The position numbers and the translations under genes are program-made. This document shows positions 31,634 to 39,342 of a DNA stretch of 64,000 bases, in pieces. The notes below the pieces were generated by a model. The model was given only the letters and a program-made list of their open reading frames with translations. It made no database searches and had not been told where the DNA came from. Source of the DNA: an uncultured Prevotellaceae bacterium (GTDB lineage: Bacteria; Bacteroidota; Bacteroidia; Bacteroidales; Muribaculaceae). The stretch is taken from the NCBI GenBank assembly GCA_900318205.1, contig ONJS01000007.1:62001-126000 (forward strand), read 5' to 3'. Within the stretch, counting starts at the first letter, position 1. Every line of letters starts with the position of its first letter.

Positions 31634-33181
31634 TTAGTATCCGATTGACAGTATGGTATAGTAGCGACCCAGGTTGTTTTGCATCGACAGGGTAACCCAT
31701 CCGGTGCTGTTACCTCCATACCAGCTGATGCCTTCACTGGTGCTTGCCACGGGCTGACCATATACCCTGCACAGGTTACGGTAAACCCTGTCGTAGCGGT
31801 GGCGGCTGTAGTGGCCGGTCTGGAAGATAAACTGAGCGTTAACCAGTCTGTCGTAGCTATCGTAACTCAGCATGACATCGTCCCAGATGTAGTTGAGCAG
31901 AGGCACATCTCTCAGGTAGATGATGTGGTCGGCATATCCGTCGATCTCATAGCCGTTGTAGTACAGATAGTCAAGCGAAGTGTCAAAGAGCGTTCCGAAG
32001 GTGATGCCCAGGATCCTGTCGATGATGGGGGCTCCAGCGTAGGGGTGCCATCCAACGGGGATTACAGGGCGATACCATACGAGGGGAGCAGGACGATAGG
32101 GACGTGCGGGAGGGGGCAGGGGACGACTCCAACTCCAGCTGTGGTTGGTGTAGTTGTGGTGGAAGTCGTTGCGGTAGTGGTGGCTGCCATAGTCGAAGTG
32201 GTTGTTGTGATCATAGCCATGGCGATCGTTGCCGGGCCTGCCACCGCGATCGTGGCGATTGTTGTCCTTGCCACCGTTACCCTTGTTGTCCTTGCCACCG
32301 CGATTGCCGTTGCCGATGTTGCCATTGTGGCCGCCATCGGGCTTACCGCCGTGGTTGTCGTGGCCCACGTTACCGTTGCCCTTGTTGCCGCCATCGGGCT
32401 TGCCGCCGTTGTTGCCGTTGCCGGTTCTGCCTCCGTCGGGCTTGCCGCCGCGCTTGCCGTTGTCACCCTTGGTGATGCTGGTGGTAGTGGTGGTGCTGCG
32501 GTTGCTAGGAGCCAGACCAGTGCTCTTGCTAACAGTGGTGCCCTTGTCGGGACGGCTGCTCAGTGAGCTCACGCCGCTGCTGCTACTGCCACTGCTGCTA
32601 CTTCCGGTGCTGCTGCCACGGGTCACGGCGCCATTGCCGGTGCGTGAACCGCTACTGGAGCGGCTGGTGGTAGTCGTGGTTGTGGTCGGACGGTTCACCT
32701 GGCTGTTGCTGCTGGGGGTGGCCGTCATGCTGCGGCTCGTGCTTGAGCTGCTGCGGTTCACCTGACTGGTGCTGCTGGGAGCGGCAACCGTTCCTCGGCT
32801 ACTGGAAGCGCTGCTGCGACTCACTTGGCTATTGCTACTGGGAGTGGTCGTCATACTGCGGCTTGTGCTCGAGCTGCTGCGGCTCACCTGGCTGTTGCTG
32901 CTAGGTGTAGCCGTCATGCTGCGGCTGCTGCTTGAAGTGCTGCGGTTCACCTGCGGGGTGGCTGAACTGCGGCTCATGCTTGAACTTGAGCTGGAGTTGC
33001 GGCTCACCGTTGGTGCCGATGATTGGTTACTGGGACGTGAGACAGCTGCCGACTGGCTTCTGCTGCTGGTGCTGCCCCCTTGTGAACGACTGCGGCCCTG
33101 GGCCATTGCGTCCGATGCGCTGAAGATCAGGCATCCCATGAGAGCGAAGCTCATCATGATTTTTGTAACAGAAGTTTTCAT
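31634..33181 (-). CDS. Secreted Ser/Thr-rich repeat protein with Gly-Lys-Asp repeats
   Basis: The 515-residue protein has a signal peptide (to DAMAQ, about 28). Residues 30-230 are nearly all Ser/Thr/Arg, including four copies of a 21-residue unit like RSMTATPSSNSQVSRSSSS. Residues about 235-320 are G-K-P-D-G-G/N repeats, followed by a His/Asn-rich piece. The last 160 residues form a Tyr-rich domain (for example DYLYYNGYEIDGYADHIIYL, HYSRHRYDRVYRN) of unknown family. The disordered part may be glycosylated. It is monocistronic with its own terminator. Start and strand are supported by the signal peptide; frames on the other strand are shadows of the repeats. Confidence 0.75.
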   Translation of the reverse strand: MKTSVTKIMMSFALMGCLIFSASDAMAQGRSRSQGGSTSSRSQSAAVSRPSNQSSAPTVSRNSSSSSSMSRSSATPQVNRSTSSSSRSMTATPSSNSQVSRSSSSTSRSMTTTPSSNSQVSRSSASSSRGTVAAPSSTSQVNRSSSSTSRSMTATPSSNSQVNRPTTTTTTTSRSSSGSRTGNGAVTRGSSTGSSSSGSSSSGVSSLSSRPDKGTTVSKSTGLAPSNRSTTTTTSITKGDNGKRGGKPDGGRTGNGNNGGKPDGGNKGNGNVGHDNHGGKPDGGHNGNIGNGNRGGKDNKGNGGKDNNRHDRGGRPGNDRHGYDHNNHFDYGSHHYRNDFHHNYTNHSWSWSRPLPPPARPYRPAPLVWYRPVIPVGWHPYAGAPIIDRILGITFGTLFDTSLDYLYYNGYEIDGYADHIIYLRDVPLLNYIWDDVMLSYDSYDRLVNAQFIFQTGHYSRHRYDRVYRNLCRVYGQPVASTSEGISWYGGNSTGWVTLSMQNNLGRYYTILSIGY

Positions 33182-33304
33182 AATCGTGTTGTATTAAATT
33201 GTTCAACAAAGTTTTTTTCTTTGTCTCTTAGACTGCAAACGACATACCACGTTTAACCCTTTTATGCGCGATAAATCCCTGTAATCGCCTTATCGGGCAT
33301 AAAA

Positions 33305-33383
33305 TTGCGACCAATCACCTAATTTCATAGATGAATCAGTCGCAATATTTTTGGCATATCCGCCACTCGGGTGGCTCGGATAT
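33305..33383. terminator. Two hairpins downstream of queA
   Basis: TTGCGAC (from 33305) pairs with GTCGCAA (to 33347), and ATATCCG (33356-33362) pairs with CGGATAT (33377-33383) with an inner CCAC/GTGG stem. They lie just past the queA stop. A U tract is weak, so termination is likely but not certain. Confidence 0.5.
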
Positions 33384-33407
33384 TGGGCAATCCAATAAAA
33401 ACTCCCT

Positions 33408-34652
33408 TTACCTGAGCAGCAGTTGGGCATCGCCGTAGCTGAGGAAACGGAAACCGTGCTCCATGGCGTAGTCGTAGATGCCGCGCCACTGGTCGTTGCC
33501 CACAAAGGCGGCCACCAGCAGCAGCAACGTGGATTGCGGCTGGTGGAAGTTGGTGATTATACCCTTGACGATGCGGTACTCAAATCCCGGGGCAATCATC
33601 AGCTGGGTGCTGCCCATGTAGGTGTCGGCATGGTGACGGTCCAGGTAATCGATGATGTTCTGCAGCGCCTTGGCGGTCGAGATTTCGCATGGCGTGGTAT
33701 AGGGCATCCATTGGGTGACAGTGAGCGCCTCCTCGTCGGCATCGGGATTGGTCTCCAGGATTTGGCCGATGTAATACAGGCTCTCGAGGGTGCGCACGCT
33801 GGTCGTGCCCACGGCGATGACGGGTCCCTTGGCATTAAGGATGTCCTCGATGACCTGGCGCTCCACGCTGATGAACTCGTAGTGCATCGGGTGGTCGCCG
33901 ATGTGCTCGCTCTTGACTGGCTGGAAGGTGCCTGCTCCCACATGCAGGGTAATCTCGCGCCGCGTGATGCCGCGACGGTCACACTCAGCCAGCACCTCGT
34001 CGGTGAAATGCAGACCTGCTGTTGGGGCGGCGACGCTGCCGTCGATGTGGCTATAGACGGTCTGGTAGTCGGTCGAGTCGCTGGCCTCGGTGCCACGGTT
34101 CAGGTAGGGCGGAATGGGTATTTCGCCGATGGCGTCGAGTACGTCGGCAAAGGTGATTCGGTCTGCACTCTCTCCACCGTCCCAGTCAAAGGCGATTTCC
34201 CAGGCGTTGCCGCGCTGCTCGCCACGCGTGGCTGCCAGGGTCACCTCACGGTCGCCGATGGTGACGGTCTGGGTTAGTGCTCCCTGTTTCCAGCGCTTGC
34301 TGTTGCCCACGAGGCACTGCCACACGCAGTGGCCGGTGGTCTGGAAAATCTGCTCATAGTCGCGCGGCAGCACCGGCTCGAGGCAGAAGATCTCAATCGT
34401 CGAGCCCGTTTCCTTGCGGAAGCGTAGGCGGGCGTTGATCACGCGCGTATTATTATAGATGAGTGTTGCCCCCTGGGGCAGCAGCGACGGCACTTCCCAG
34501 AAACGTCGTTCCTCAATCACTCCACCTTTATAATATATAAGTTTGCACTGCTCGCGCTCGGCGAGAGGATGCTTGGCGATGCGCTCGTCGGGCAATGGGT
34601 AGTCATAGTCGGCGATGCGCAGTGCGCGTATGTCGTCAATCGTGGTAGCCAT
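33408..34652 (-). CDS. queA: S-adenosylmethionine:tRNA ribosyltransferase-isomerase QueA
   Basis: The protein has 414 residues, somewhat longer than the about 350 of the E. coli form. Family motifs are present: DYDYPLPDERIAKHP at the start, LIYNNTRVINARL, GSVAAPTAGLHFT, LHVGAGTFQPV, and NFHQPQSTLLLLVAAFVG. It transfers the ribosyl part of SAM to 7-aminomethyl-7-deazaguanine in tRNA to make epoxyqueuosine. It starts 5 bp after menA stops, so the two are in one operon, although the pathways are unrelated. Confidence 0.96.
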   Translation of the reverse strand: MATTIDDIRALRIADYDYPLPDERIAKHPLAEREQCKLIYYKGGVIEERRFWEVPSLLPQGATLIYNNTRVINARLRFRKETGSTIEIFCLEPVLPRDYEQIFQTTGHCVWQCLVGNSKRWKQGALTQTVTIGDREVTLAATRGEQRGNAWEIAFDWDGGESADRITFADVLDAIGEIPIPPYLNRGTEASDSTDYQTVYSHIDGSVAAPTAGLHFTDEVLAECDRRGITRREITLHVGAGTFQPVKSEHIGDHPMHYEFISVERQVIEDILNAKGPVIAVGTTSVRTLESLYYIGQILETNPDADEEALTVTQWMPYTTPCEISTAKALQNIIDYLDRHHADTYMGSTQLMIAPGFEYRIVKGIITNFHQPQSTLLLLVAAFVGNDQWRGIYDYAMEHGFRFLSYGDAQLLLR

Positions 34653-34657
34653 GATAA

Positions 34658-35557
34658 TCAGCTATAGATGATAAATACAATCGTGAATAATAACGTGAAA
34701 ATAAGCATATTGCGTGCCGTGGCACCCAGCAGGGGGTTCAGCGCGGCTCCGTCGCGGTGGCTGAGTTTGTACCAGGTCGCGGTGTGCATTACCAGGTAGA
34801 GCACCGGGATGGCAAGCGTCCATACGGGCAACAGATGCATGTAGCCGATCATGAACCAGAACACCGCAAGGATTGCCATGCCCAAGTAGCCGTTGAGCAG
34901 GTAGGCAAAGGCGGTGATGGGACGTCCGCGCATCACCGTTTGGGTCTTCTTGCCCGCCTCGCGGTCATCTTCCACATCGCGGTAGTTGTTGACCAGCAGC
35001 ACGTTGACGCCCAGCAGGCCAATGGCGATGGAGAACAGCAGCACCAGCGGGTCAAACCTCAATGCCATTACATAATAGGTGAGGTTGACAGGCACCAGAC
35101 CGAAGAAGATAAACACCGTCAGTTCGCCCAGGCCGTGATAGGATAGGGGATAGGGCCCCGTGCTGTAGGCAAGAGCCGCCAGAGCGATGACGATGCCCAC
35201 GGGCAGCAGCCACCATCCGCCATAGGGGATGAGGCAGCAGCCCACCACGCCTGCAAGAGCCAACAGGCCGAAGGTGACATTTCTCAACGTCTCGGGGCGG
35301 ATGTCGCCCTCGGTGACGCCGCGGCGCGGTCCCACGCGACCCGGCTTGTCGGTGCCTTTCTTGAAGTCAAAGTACTCGTTGGCAGTGTTGGAGGCTATCT
35401 GTGCCAGCAGGGCAAACGCCAGGCACAGCAGTGCCGGCAGCCATTTGAACTGGTGGTGCCACTTGGCGATACCGATGGCGATGATCACACCGCTCATCGA
35501 CACGGGCAGGGTCCGCAGCCTGAAGCACTCCAGCCATATCTTCAATTGTCGTTTCAT
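34658..35557 (-). CDS. menA: 1,4-dihydroxy-2-naphthoate polyprenyltransferase MenA
   Basis: The 299-residue protein has about eight or nine membrane segments and the two aspartate motifs of UbiA-type prenyltransferases: NTANEYFDFKKGTD (about 57-70) and NNYRDVEDDREAGK (about 190-203). It attaches the polyprenyl side chain to make demethylmenaquinone in the inner membrane. The polyprenyl synthase at 5982 could supply the substrate. The leader holds a hairpin and a heptamer array. First gene of the menA-queA operon. Confidence 0.95.
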   Translation of the reverse strand: MKRQLKIWLECFRLRTLPVSMSGVIIAIGIAKWHHQFKWLPALLCLAFALLAQIASNTANEYFDFKKGTDKPGRVGPRRGVTEGDIRPETLRNVTFGLLALAGVVGCCLIPYGGWWLLPVGIVIALAALAYSTGPYPLSYHGLGELTVFIFFGLVPVNLTYYVMALRFDPLVLLFSIAIGLLGVNVLLVNNYRDVEDDREAGKKTQTVMRGRPITAFAYLLNGYLGMAILAVFWFMIGYMHLLPVWTLAIPVLYLVMHTATWYKLSHRDGAALNPLLGATARNMLIFTLLFTIVFIIYS

Positions 35558-35591
35558 TTAGAATAATATCTTTCAGTCTGAGCGTAAAACT

Positions 35592-35652
35592 CACTAATCA
35601 CTAATCACTAATCACTAATCATTTGATGAGTGCATCAGTGCGCTCATCAAAT
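35592..35652. repeat. CACTAAT heptamer array and hairpin in menA leader
   Basis: Four exact CACTAAT units occupy 35592-35619. Next to them ATTTGATGAG (35621-35630) pairs perfectly with CTCATCAAAT (35643-35652). Both lie between the probable menA promoter (TAATTTTG, minus strand, 35664-35671) and its start codon, so they would be transcribed in the leader. Confidence 0.75.
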
Positions 35653-35738
35653 TTTTCAGGCTGCAAAATTACAAAAAGATTGCCGAGGGGAGGTGAAAAA
35701 CGATTCATTTTGGCATTTTTGCATCAACTCATCTTGCC

Positions 35739-35765
35739 AAAAGTGTAAAATTTTTAGACACTTTT
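35739..35765. promoter_or_regulatory. AAAGTGT-N11-ACACTTT dyad upstream of DUF805 gene 1
   Basis: AAAAGTGT (35739-35746) and ACACTTTT (35758-35765) flank 11 nt. GTGT begins 89 bp upstream of the -7 element at 35832, matching the dyad at 19757-19777 in sequence and distance. Confidence 0.6.
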
Positions 35766-35807
35766 CTGCTTTTTTCCCCGATGACCGTCATTTTCGGTCA
35801 AAAATCC

Positions 35808-35839
35808 TTTGAGATAATGTTTCCCAATTCTTAACTTTG
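35808..35839 (+). promoter_or_regulatory. Full-consensus promoter of DUF805 gene 1
   Basis: TTTG (35808-35811), 20-bp spacer, TAACTTTG (35832-35839), 65 bp before the ATG. Confidence 0.75.
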
Positions 35840-35904
35840 CAACACACGACAACCGACCCCCAAAGGTTGAGGTGCGCTATTATCGGAAAAAAGTTCAGAC
35901 AACG

Positions 35905-36579
35905 ATGAAGACAATCCAGATAGATAATATGACCTACATCCAGGACCCGGTAGATCATCAGTTTTACCGTTTGTCGCCCGAGGATGCACGTCGCCCCATG
36001 TCTTTCAAGCGCGCCGTCAAGCAGTGTTGGGAAAAGTATGCCATCTTTGACGGGCGCTCTCGCCGCAGCGAGTACTGGTGGTTCTGCCTGTTCACCATCC
36101 TGGTCATTCTGTTGCCGCTGGCCTTCTCGTTATTGATGCTGGAGGCCTTTGACGGGGTATCTCAGGGGATGGAAATGGTGGGATATGTTGTCGCTATCCT
36201 GATGTTGATTCTCATCGTCGGAGTCGCGATTATCTTGATGTTTCCCTGTTTGTCGGTGCTCACGCGGCGGCTGCACGATGTGGGCCGTAGCGGCTGGTGG
36301 GTTTTCTGGGACGTCGTTTTGAGCGGTGCCTCTTCGCTGGCCCTCTCGGTCGCTTTCAGTTTCACCGGTATAGGAGAATCCTCGATATACTTCAGTAATA
36401 TTGAGGTTCTCAGGGCAATATGCGATTTCTCCTTGCCTGTGTTCGTTCCGGTGCTTTTGATTTATTTGGCGCATCTTGGGGTGTCGTTGACCGTACTGGT
36501 CTTCACCCTGCTCGACAGCCACAAGGGCGAGAACCGATACGGTTCCTCTCCCAAGTATCCCCAGCCGATAGCACCTTGA
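35905..36579 (+). CDS. DUF805 membrane protein, copy 1
   Basis: Start chosen at ATG 35905 (MKTIQIDNMTY) rather than the GTG at 35872. The 224-residue product has a soluble N-terminus, the DUF805 signature FDGRSRRSEYWWF before the first membrane segment, RRLHDVGRSGWW before a later one, about four membrane segments and the C-terminal ENRYGSSPKY motif. It is the most diverged of five tandem copies, and is driven by a housekeeping-type promoter with an upstream dyad. DUF805 proteins are inner-membrane proteins of unknown function. Confidence 0.88.
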   Translation: MKTIQIDNMTYIQDPVDHQFYRLSPEDARRPMSFKRAVKQCWEKYAIFDGRSRRSEYWWFCLFTILVILLPLAFSLLMLEAFDGVSQGMEMVGYVVAILMLILIVGVAIILMFPCLSVLTRRLHDVGRSGWWVFWDVVLSGASSLALSVAFSFTGIGESSIYFSNIEVLRAICDFSLPVFVPVLLIYLAHLGVSLTVLVFTLLDSHKGENRYGSSPKYPQPIAP

Positions 36580-36673
36580 TGGTTACTGGCAGATGCCTGC
36601 TGTTTACGAGTTTGAGTTGAGTGGGTGTCTTACTTTACCTGTTTTTTCGGTAAAAAGAAAAAACTGATTTTTG

Positions 36674-36703
36674 TGTAGTTTTTTGAATGGGATGTGCGTC
36701 TAA
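36674..36703 (+). promoter_or_regulatory. ECF-type promoter, copy 4
   Basis: TGTAG (36674-36678), 17 nt starting TTTTTTG, GCGTCTAA (36696-36703), 42 bp before the ATG at 36746. Confidence 0.7.
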
Positions 36704-36745
36704 CTGGCAAAAACAACAATTATTCATCATTAAAATTTAAGCATT

Positions 36746-37315
36746 ATGGAAACTAACAATGGAAATCAGCCTGTGGCACAGTTCGCTTATGCCCGTCCCA
36801 TCTTGGGCTTTGGTGAGGCTATTAAAATCTGTTTTCAGAAGTTTTTTGACTTCACGGGTCGTGCCCGTCGTAGCGAGTACTGGTGGTTTACACTTTTCCA
36901 GATTCTGGTAAGTATTCCTTGCGCGTTCATGGATGGACTGCTCGATGTTGCTGTTGGCTTCTCCTTTCTCAACACGGTAGCAAGTATTGTCTTCTTCTTC
37001 CCCAGTTTGACGGTAAGTTTCAGGCGTCTGCATGACATCGGACGAAGTGGCTGGTGGCTTGGCGCGGCCATGATCCTTTTTATTATCGGCTTAATCGCTT
37101 TGGCTGCCAGTAGTGTTTCATTTGGACCGGACTGGACCGATGACGAAGCTCTGTTTAGGGCTTTATTTAGTGCGAAATCTCTTCTCGCATGGTTGCCGAT
37201 AATCGCATCGGCCATACTCGGCATCATCATTTTCGTCTTCTCCCTGTTAGACAGCGAGAAGGGAGAGAACAAATATGGTCCCAGTCCCAAATATGAAATG
37301 AAATCGGTTAATTGA
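36746..37315 (+). CDS. DUF805 membrane protein, copy 2
   Basis: The 189-residue protein has FTGRARRSEYWWF (about 33-45), RRLHDIGRSGWW (about 94-105), four membrane segments and the C-terminal ENKYGPSPKY. It has its own ECF-type promoter, so it is likely expressed separately from copy 1. Function unknown. Confidence 0.9.
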   Translation: METNNGNQPVAQFAYARPILGFGEAIKICFQKFFDFTGRARRSEYWWFTLFQILVSIPCAFMDGLLDVAVGFSFLNTVASIVFFFPSLTVSFRRLHDIGRSGWWLGAAMILFIIGLIALAASSVSFGPDWTDDEALFRALFSAKSLLAWLPIIASAILGIIIFVFSLLDSEKGENKYGPSPKYEMKSVN

Positions 37316-37422
37316 TAGATTTGCCATTTGTGAATGGGTAAATAGTTGAGAGAAAACATCCTGATAATGGCTCATGGGGAAGGACCTCATGGGCCTTTTT
37401 GCGTAACCATCCAGCCGTTTTT

Positions 37423-37511
37423 CTCACGCTAAGCCGCTAAGTCGCTAAGTTTTTTGCGAGCACTTGCGAGCAATCATATAAAAACTTAGCGTCTTAGCGA
37501 CTTAGCGTGAG
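37423..37511. repeat. CTTAGCG octamer inverted repeat
   Basis: Left arm 37423-37454 and right arm 37480-37511 are complementary at 30 of 32 positions; each arm is three units of an 8-nt CTTAGCGN word plus AAAAA and GTGAG ends. The loop contains GCGAGCA twice. Confidence 0.85.
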
Positions 37512-37637
37512 ATTCGGCGGCCACGCCAAGGCGAGGCCCTACAGCGCGGATACCTCATTTGGGAAGACAAGAAAGACAATAAGGACAATTATTTTATTGA
37601 AGATCAATAAATAGTATTTCTTGTATTTCTTGTTTTC

Positions 37638-37669
37638 AAAAACTTAGCGTCTTAGCGGCTTAGCGTGAG
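37638..37669 (+). repeat. Third arm of the CTTAGCG repeat
   Basis: A 32-nt copy of the right arm at 37480-37511 with one difference (CTTAGCGG for CTTAGCGA in the second unit). Between the two lies an AAGACAAG/GACAAT-rich stretch with no ORF. Confidence 0.85.
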
Positions 37670-37736
37670 GAAAAGGGCTGGGTGGTTGCTTTTTTGCTGG
37701 CTGATGATAAAATAACTGAAAAAAACATGGTTTTTT

Positions 37737-37766
37737 TGTAGTTTTTGGGAGGAGCCTTGCGTCTAA
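37737..37766 (+). promoter_or_regulatory. ECF-type promoter, copy 5
   Basis: TGTAG (37737-37741), 17 nt starting TTTTTGG, GCGTCTAA (37759-37766), 40 bp before the ATG at 37807. Confidence 0.7.
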
Positions 37767-37806
37767 CGGGCAAAAGACAAAAACAAAAACATAAAAACTG
37801 AACGAT

Positions 37807-38475
37807 ATGGAACCGAACAATGAAAATAATCCTGTATTGAATCAGGAGCCGATGATGCAATATCACACCGGTGAGCCTCAGGCCCTGCCCATGATGGGCT
37901 TCTGGGAATCGGTGAGGACCTGTTTTAGGAAGTACTTCGACTTCAAGGGCCGTGCCCGCCGCAGCGAGTACTGGTGGTATTGCCTGTTCAGCGTGGTCGC
38001 ATGCCTGATTTGGGCGTTGTTTGGCACCTTGCTGCTCGCATTGCCCGTCGGCATGGCGGTGCAGCACGTTTCCGGCAATGAAACGGCAGGCTTGACGACG
38101 ATGATCATCATCCTGTGCATTCCGCTGCTGTTCTTGGTGTTGCCGAGTATTTCGGTACAGGTGCGCCGCCTGCACGATACGGGCCGTAGCGGATGGTGGA
38201 TGGTAGCATCGATTATCCTTGAGATTGTTGCAGCAGCCCTACCGTTCACTTTATTTGGTTCGGATGCTATCGACTTTGATTTCATGGAGGAATTCTCTCG
38301 CTCGTTTGAGTTATCTACAGCCGCTGGAGTGGCCGATGTGGTCTTGACTATTGCTACCAATGCCATGAGCATCATCTTGATTGTCTTCTCTATTTTCGAC
38401 AGCCACAAGACTGAGAATAAGTACGGTCCTTCACCTAAATATCAGCAAGAAACGAATGTTTGTTTAGAATCATAA
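37807..38475 (+). CDS. DUF805 membrane protein, copy 3
   Basis: The 222-residue protein has a polar Asn/Gln-rich N-terminus, FKGRARRSEYWWY, RRLHDTGRSGWW, about four membrane segments and ENKYGPSPKY followed by a short extra tail (QQETNVCLES). It has its own ECF-type promoter and is followed by a strong terminator, so it forms a single-gene unit. Function unknown. Confidence 0.9.
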   Translation: MEPNNENNPVLNQEPMMQYHTGEPQALPMMGFWESVRTCFRKYFDFKGRARRSEYWWYCLFSVVACLIWALFGTLLLALPVGMAVQHVSGNETAGLTTMIIILCIPLLFLVLPSISVQVRRLHDTGRSGWWMVASIILEIVAAALPFTLFGSDAIDFDFMEEFSRSFELSTAAGVADVVLTIATNAMSIILIVFSIFDSHKTENKYGPSPKYQQETNVCLES

Positions 38476-38484
38476 ATTTAGTCG

Positions 38485-38519
38485 GGGCTCACTCGGGAGA
38501 CGGCCAGTGAGCCCTTTTT
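38485..38519 (+). terminator. Intrinsic terminator after DUF805 copy 3
   Basis: GGGCTCACT (38485-38493) pairs with AGTGAGCCC (38506-38514), then TTTTT. Confidence 0.9.
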
Positions 38520-38553
38520 CAAGAAAAAATTAAATTATTCACCCAATTATGGC

Positions 38554-38561
38554 TATATTTG
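38554..38561 (+). promoter_or_regulatory. -7 promoter element of DUF805 copy 4
   Basis: TATATTTG is a perfect housekeeping-type match 27 bp before the ATG; no ECF-type motif is present here. Confidence 0.6.
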
Positions 38562-38588
38562 TAGCCGTGATATAAAAAATCAAGTATT

Positions 38589-39242
38589 ATGGAACAGACT
38601 CAAAATACCCAACCTCCTGTGTTTGATCAGCAGCCTCAGGGGCCGCAGTATGAAACCTATATCCCTATGATGAGCTTCGGGAAAGCCGTGAAGACGTGCT
38701 TCAAGAAGTACTTTGACTTCAAGGGACGTGCTCGTCGCAGCGAGTTCTGGTGGTTTGTACTCTTTGTATTTATTGTTACCTTTGTCTGGAGCATTCTCGG
38801 TTCTTTCATCTCGGTAGCTGTCATCGTTGGCTCAGGAGGTGAGGACTTCAATGTAACAAGCTATATCATTACCTTGTCGGTTATTATATTTTTACCGATA
38901 TTGTTCCTGATGATTCCCCATTATGCCGTCACCACGCGCCGCCTACACGACACAGGACGCAGTGGCTGGTGGGTTGTCTTGTCGTTGATCATCAGCATCG
39001 CTTATACAGCAACCTATATCATGGCCTTGATACCCATGTGGGAACGGATTGATGAAGGCGCTAGTTCGGCTTCTCAGTTTAACGTGATTGCTGACACGTT
39101 CCAGAACTCACCTGCCTTGGGAACAATCCTTTGCCTTTTGATGCTGGCTTCCTTGGCTGTCGGAATCACGATACTGGTATTCGAGATCATGGACAGCCAT
39201 CGCGGCGAGAACAAGTACGGTCCCTCACCCAAGTATCAGTGA
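38589..39242 (+). CDS. DUF805 membrane protein, copy 4
   Basis: The 217-residue protein has a Gln/Pro-rich N-terminus, FKGRARRSEFWWF, RRLHDTGRSGWW, four membrane segments and a terminal ENKYGPSPKYQ. A housekeeping-type -7 element precedes it. Its TGA stop is the first codon of a small heptamer array (39240-39267). Copy 5 follows after 100 bp and may be co-transcribed. Confidence 0.9.
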   Translation: MEQTQNTQPPVFDQQPQGPQYETYIPMMSFGKAVKTCFKKYFDFKGRARRSEFWWFVLFVFIVTFVWSILGSFISVAVIVGSGGEDFNVTSYIITLSVIIFLPILFLMIPHYAVTTRRLHDTGRSGWWVVLSLIISIAYTATYIMALIPMWERIDEGASSASQFNVIADTFQNSPALGTILCLLMLASLAVGITILVFEIMDSHRGENKYGPSPKYQ

Positions 39243-39267
39243 GGAGTGAGGAGTTAGAAGTTGAATG
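39240..39267 (+). repeat. Four-unit heptamer array starting on a stop codon
   Basis: TGAGGAG, TGAGGAG, TTAGAAG, TTGAATG: the first unit contains the TGA stop of DUF805 copy 4. Confidence 0.6.
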
Positions 39268-39342
39268 ATAGTTTTTCGTGAGATTGGCCGCATTAGCGTC
39301 ATTCGCATTAAAAATCGAGTAATAACATTAAATATATGAGAT

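Noticed and set aside
31679-32904. Plus-strand frames of Leu/Val- or Cys/Arg-rich repeats opposite the Ser-rich protein
   Set aside because: They are translations of the repeat DNA in the wrong strand; the minus frame has the signal peptide and terminator.
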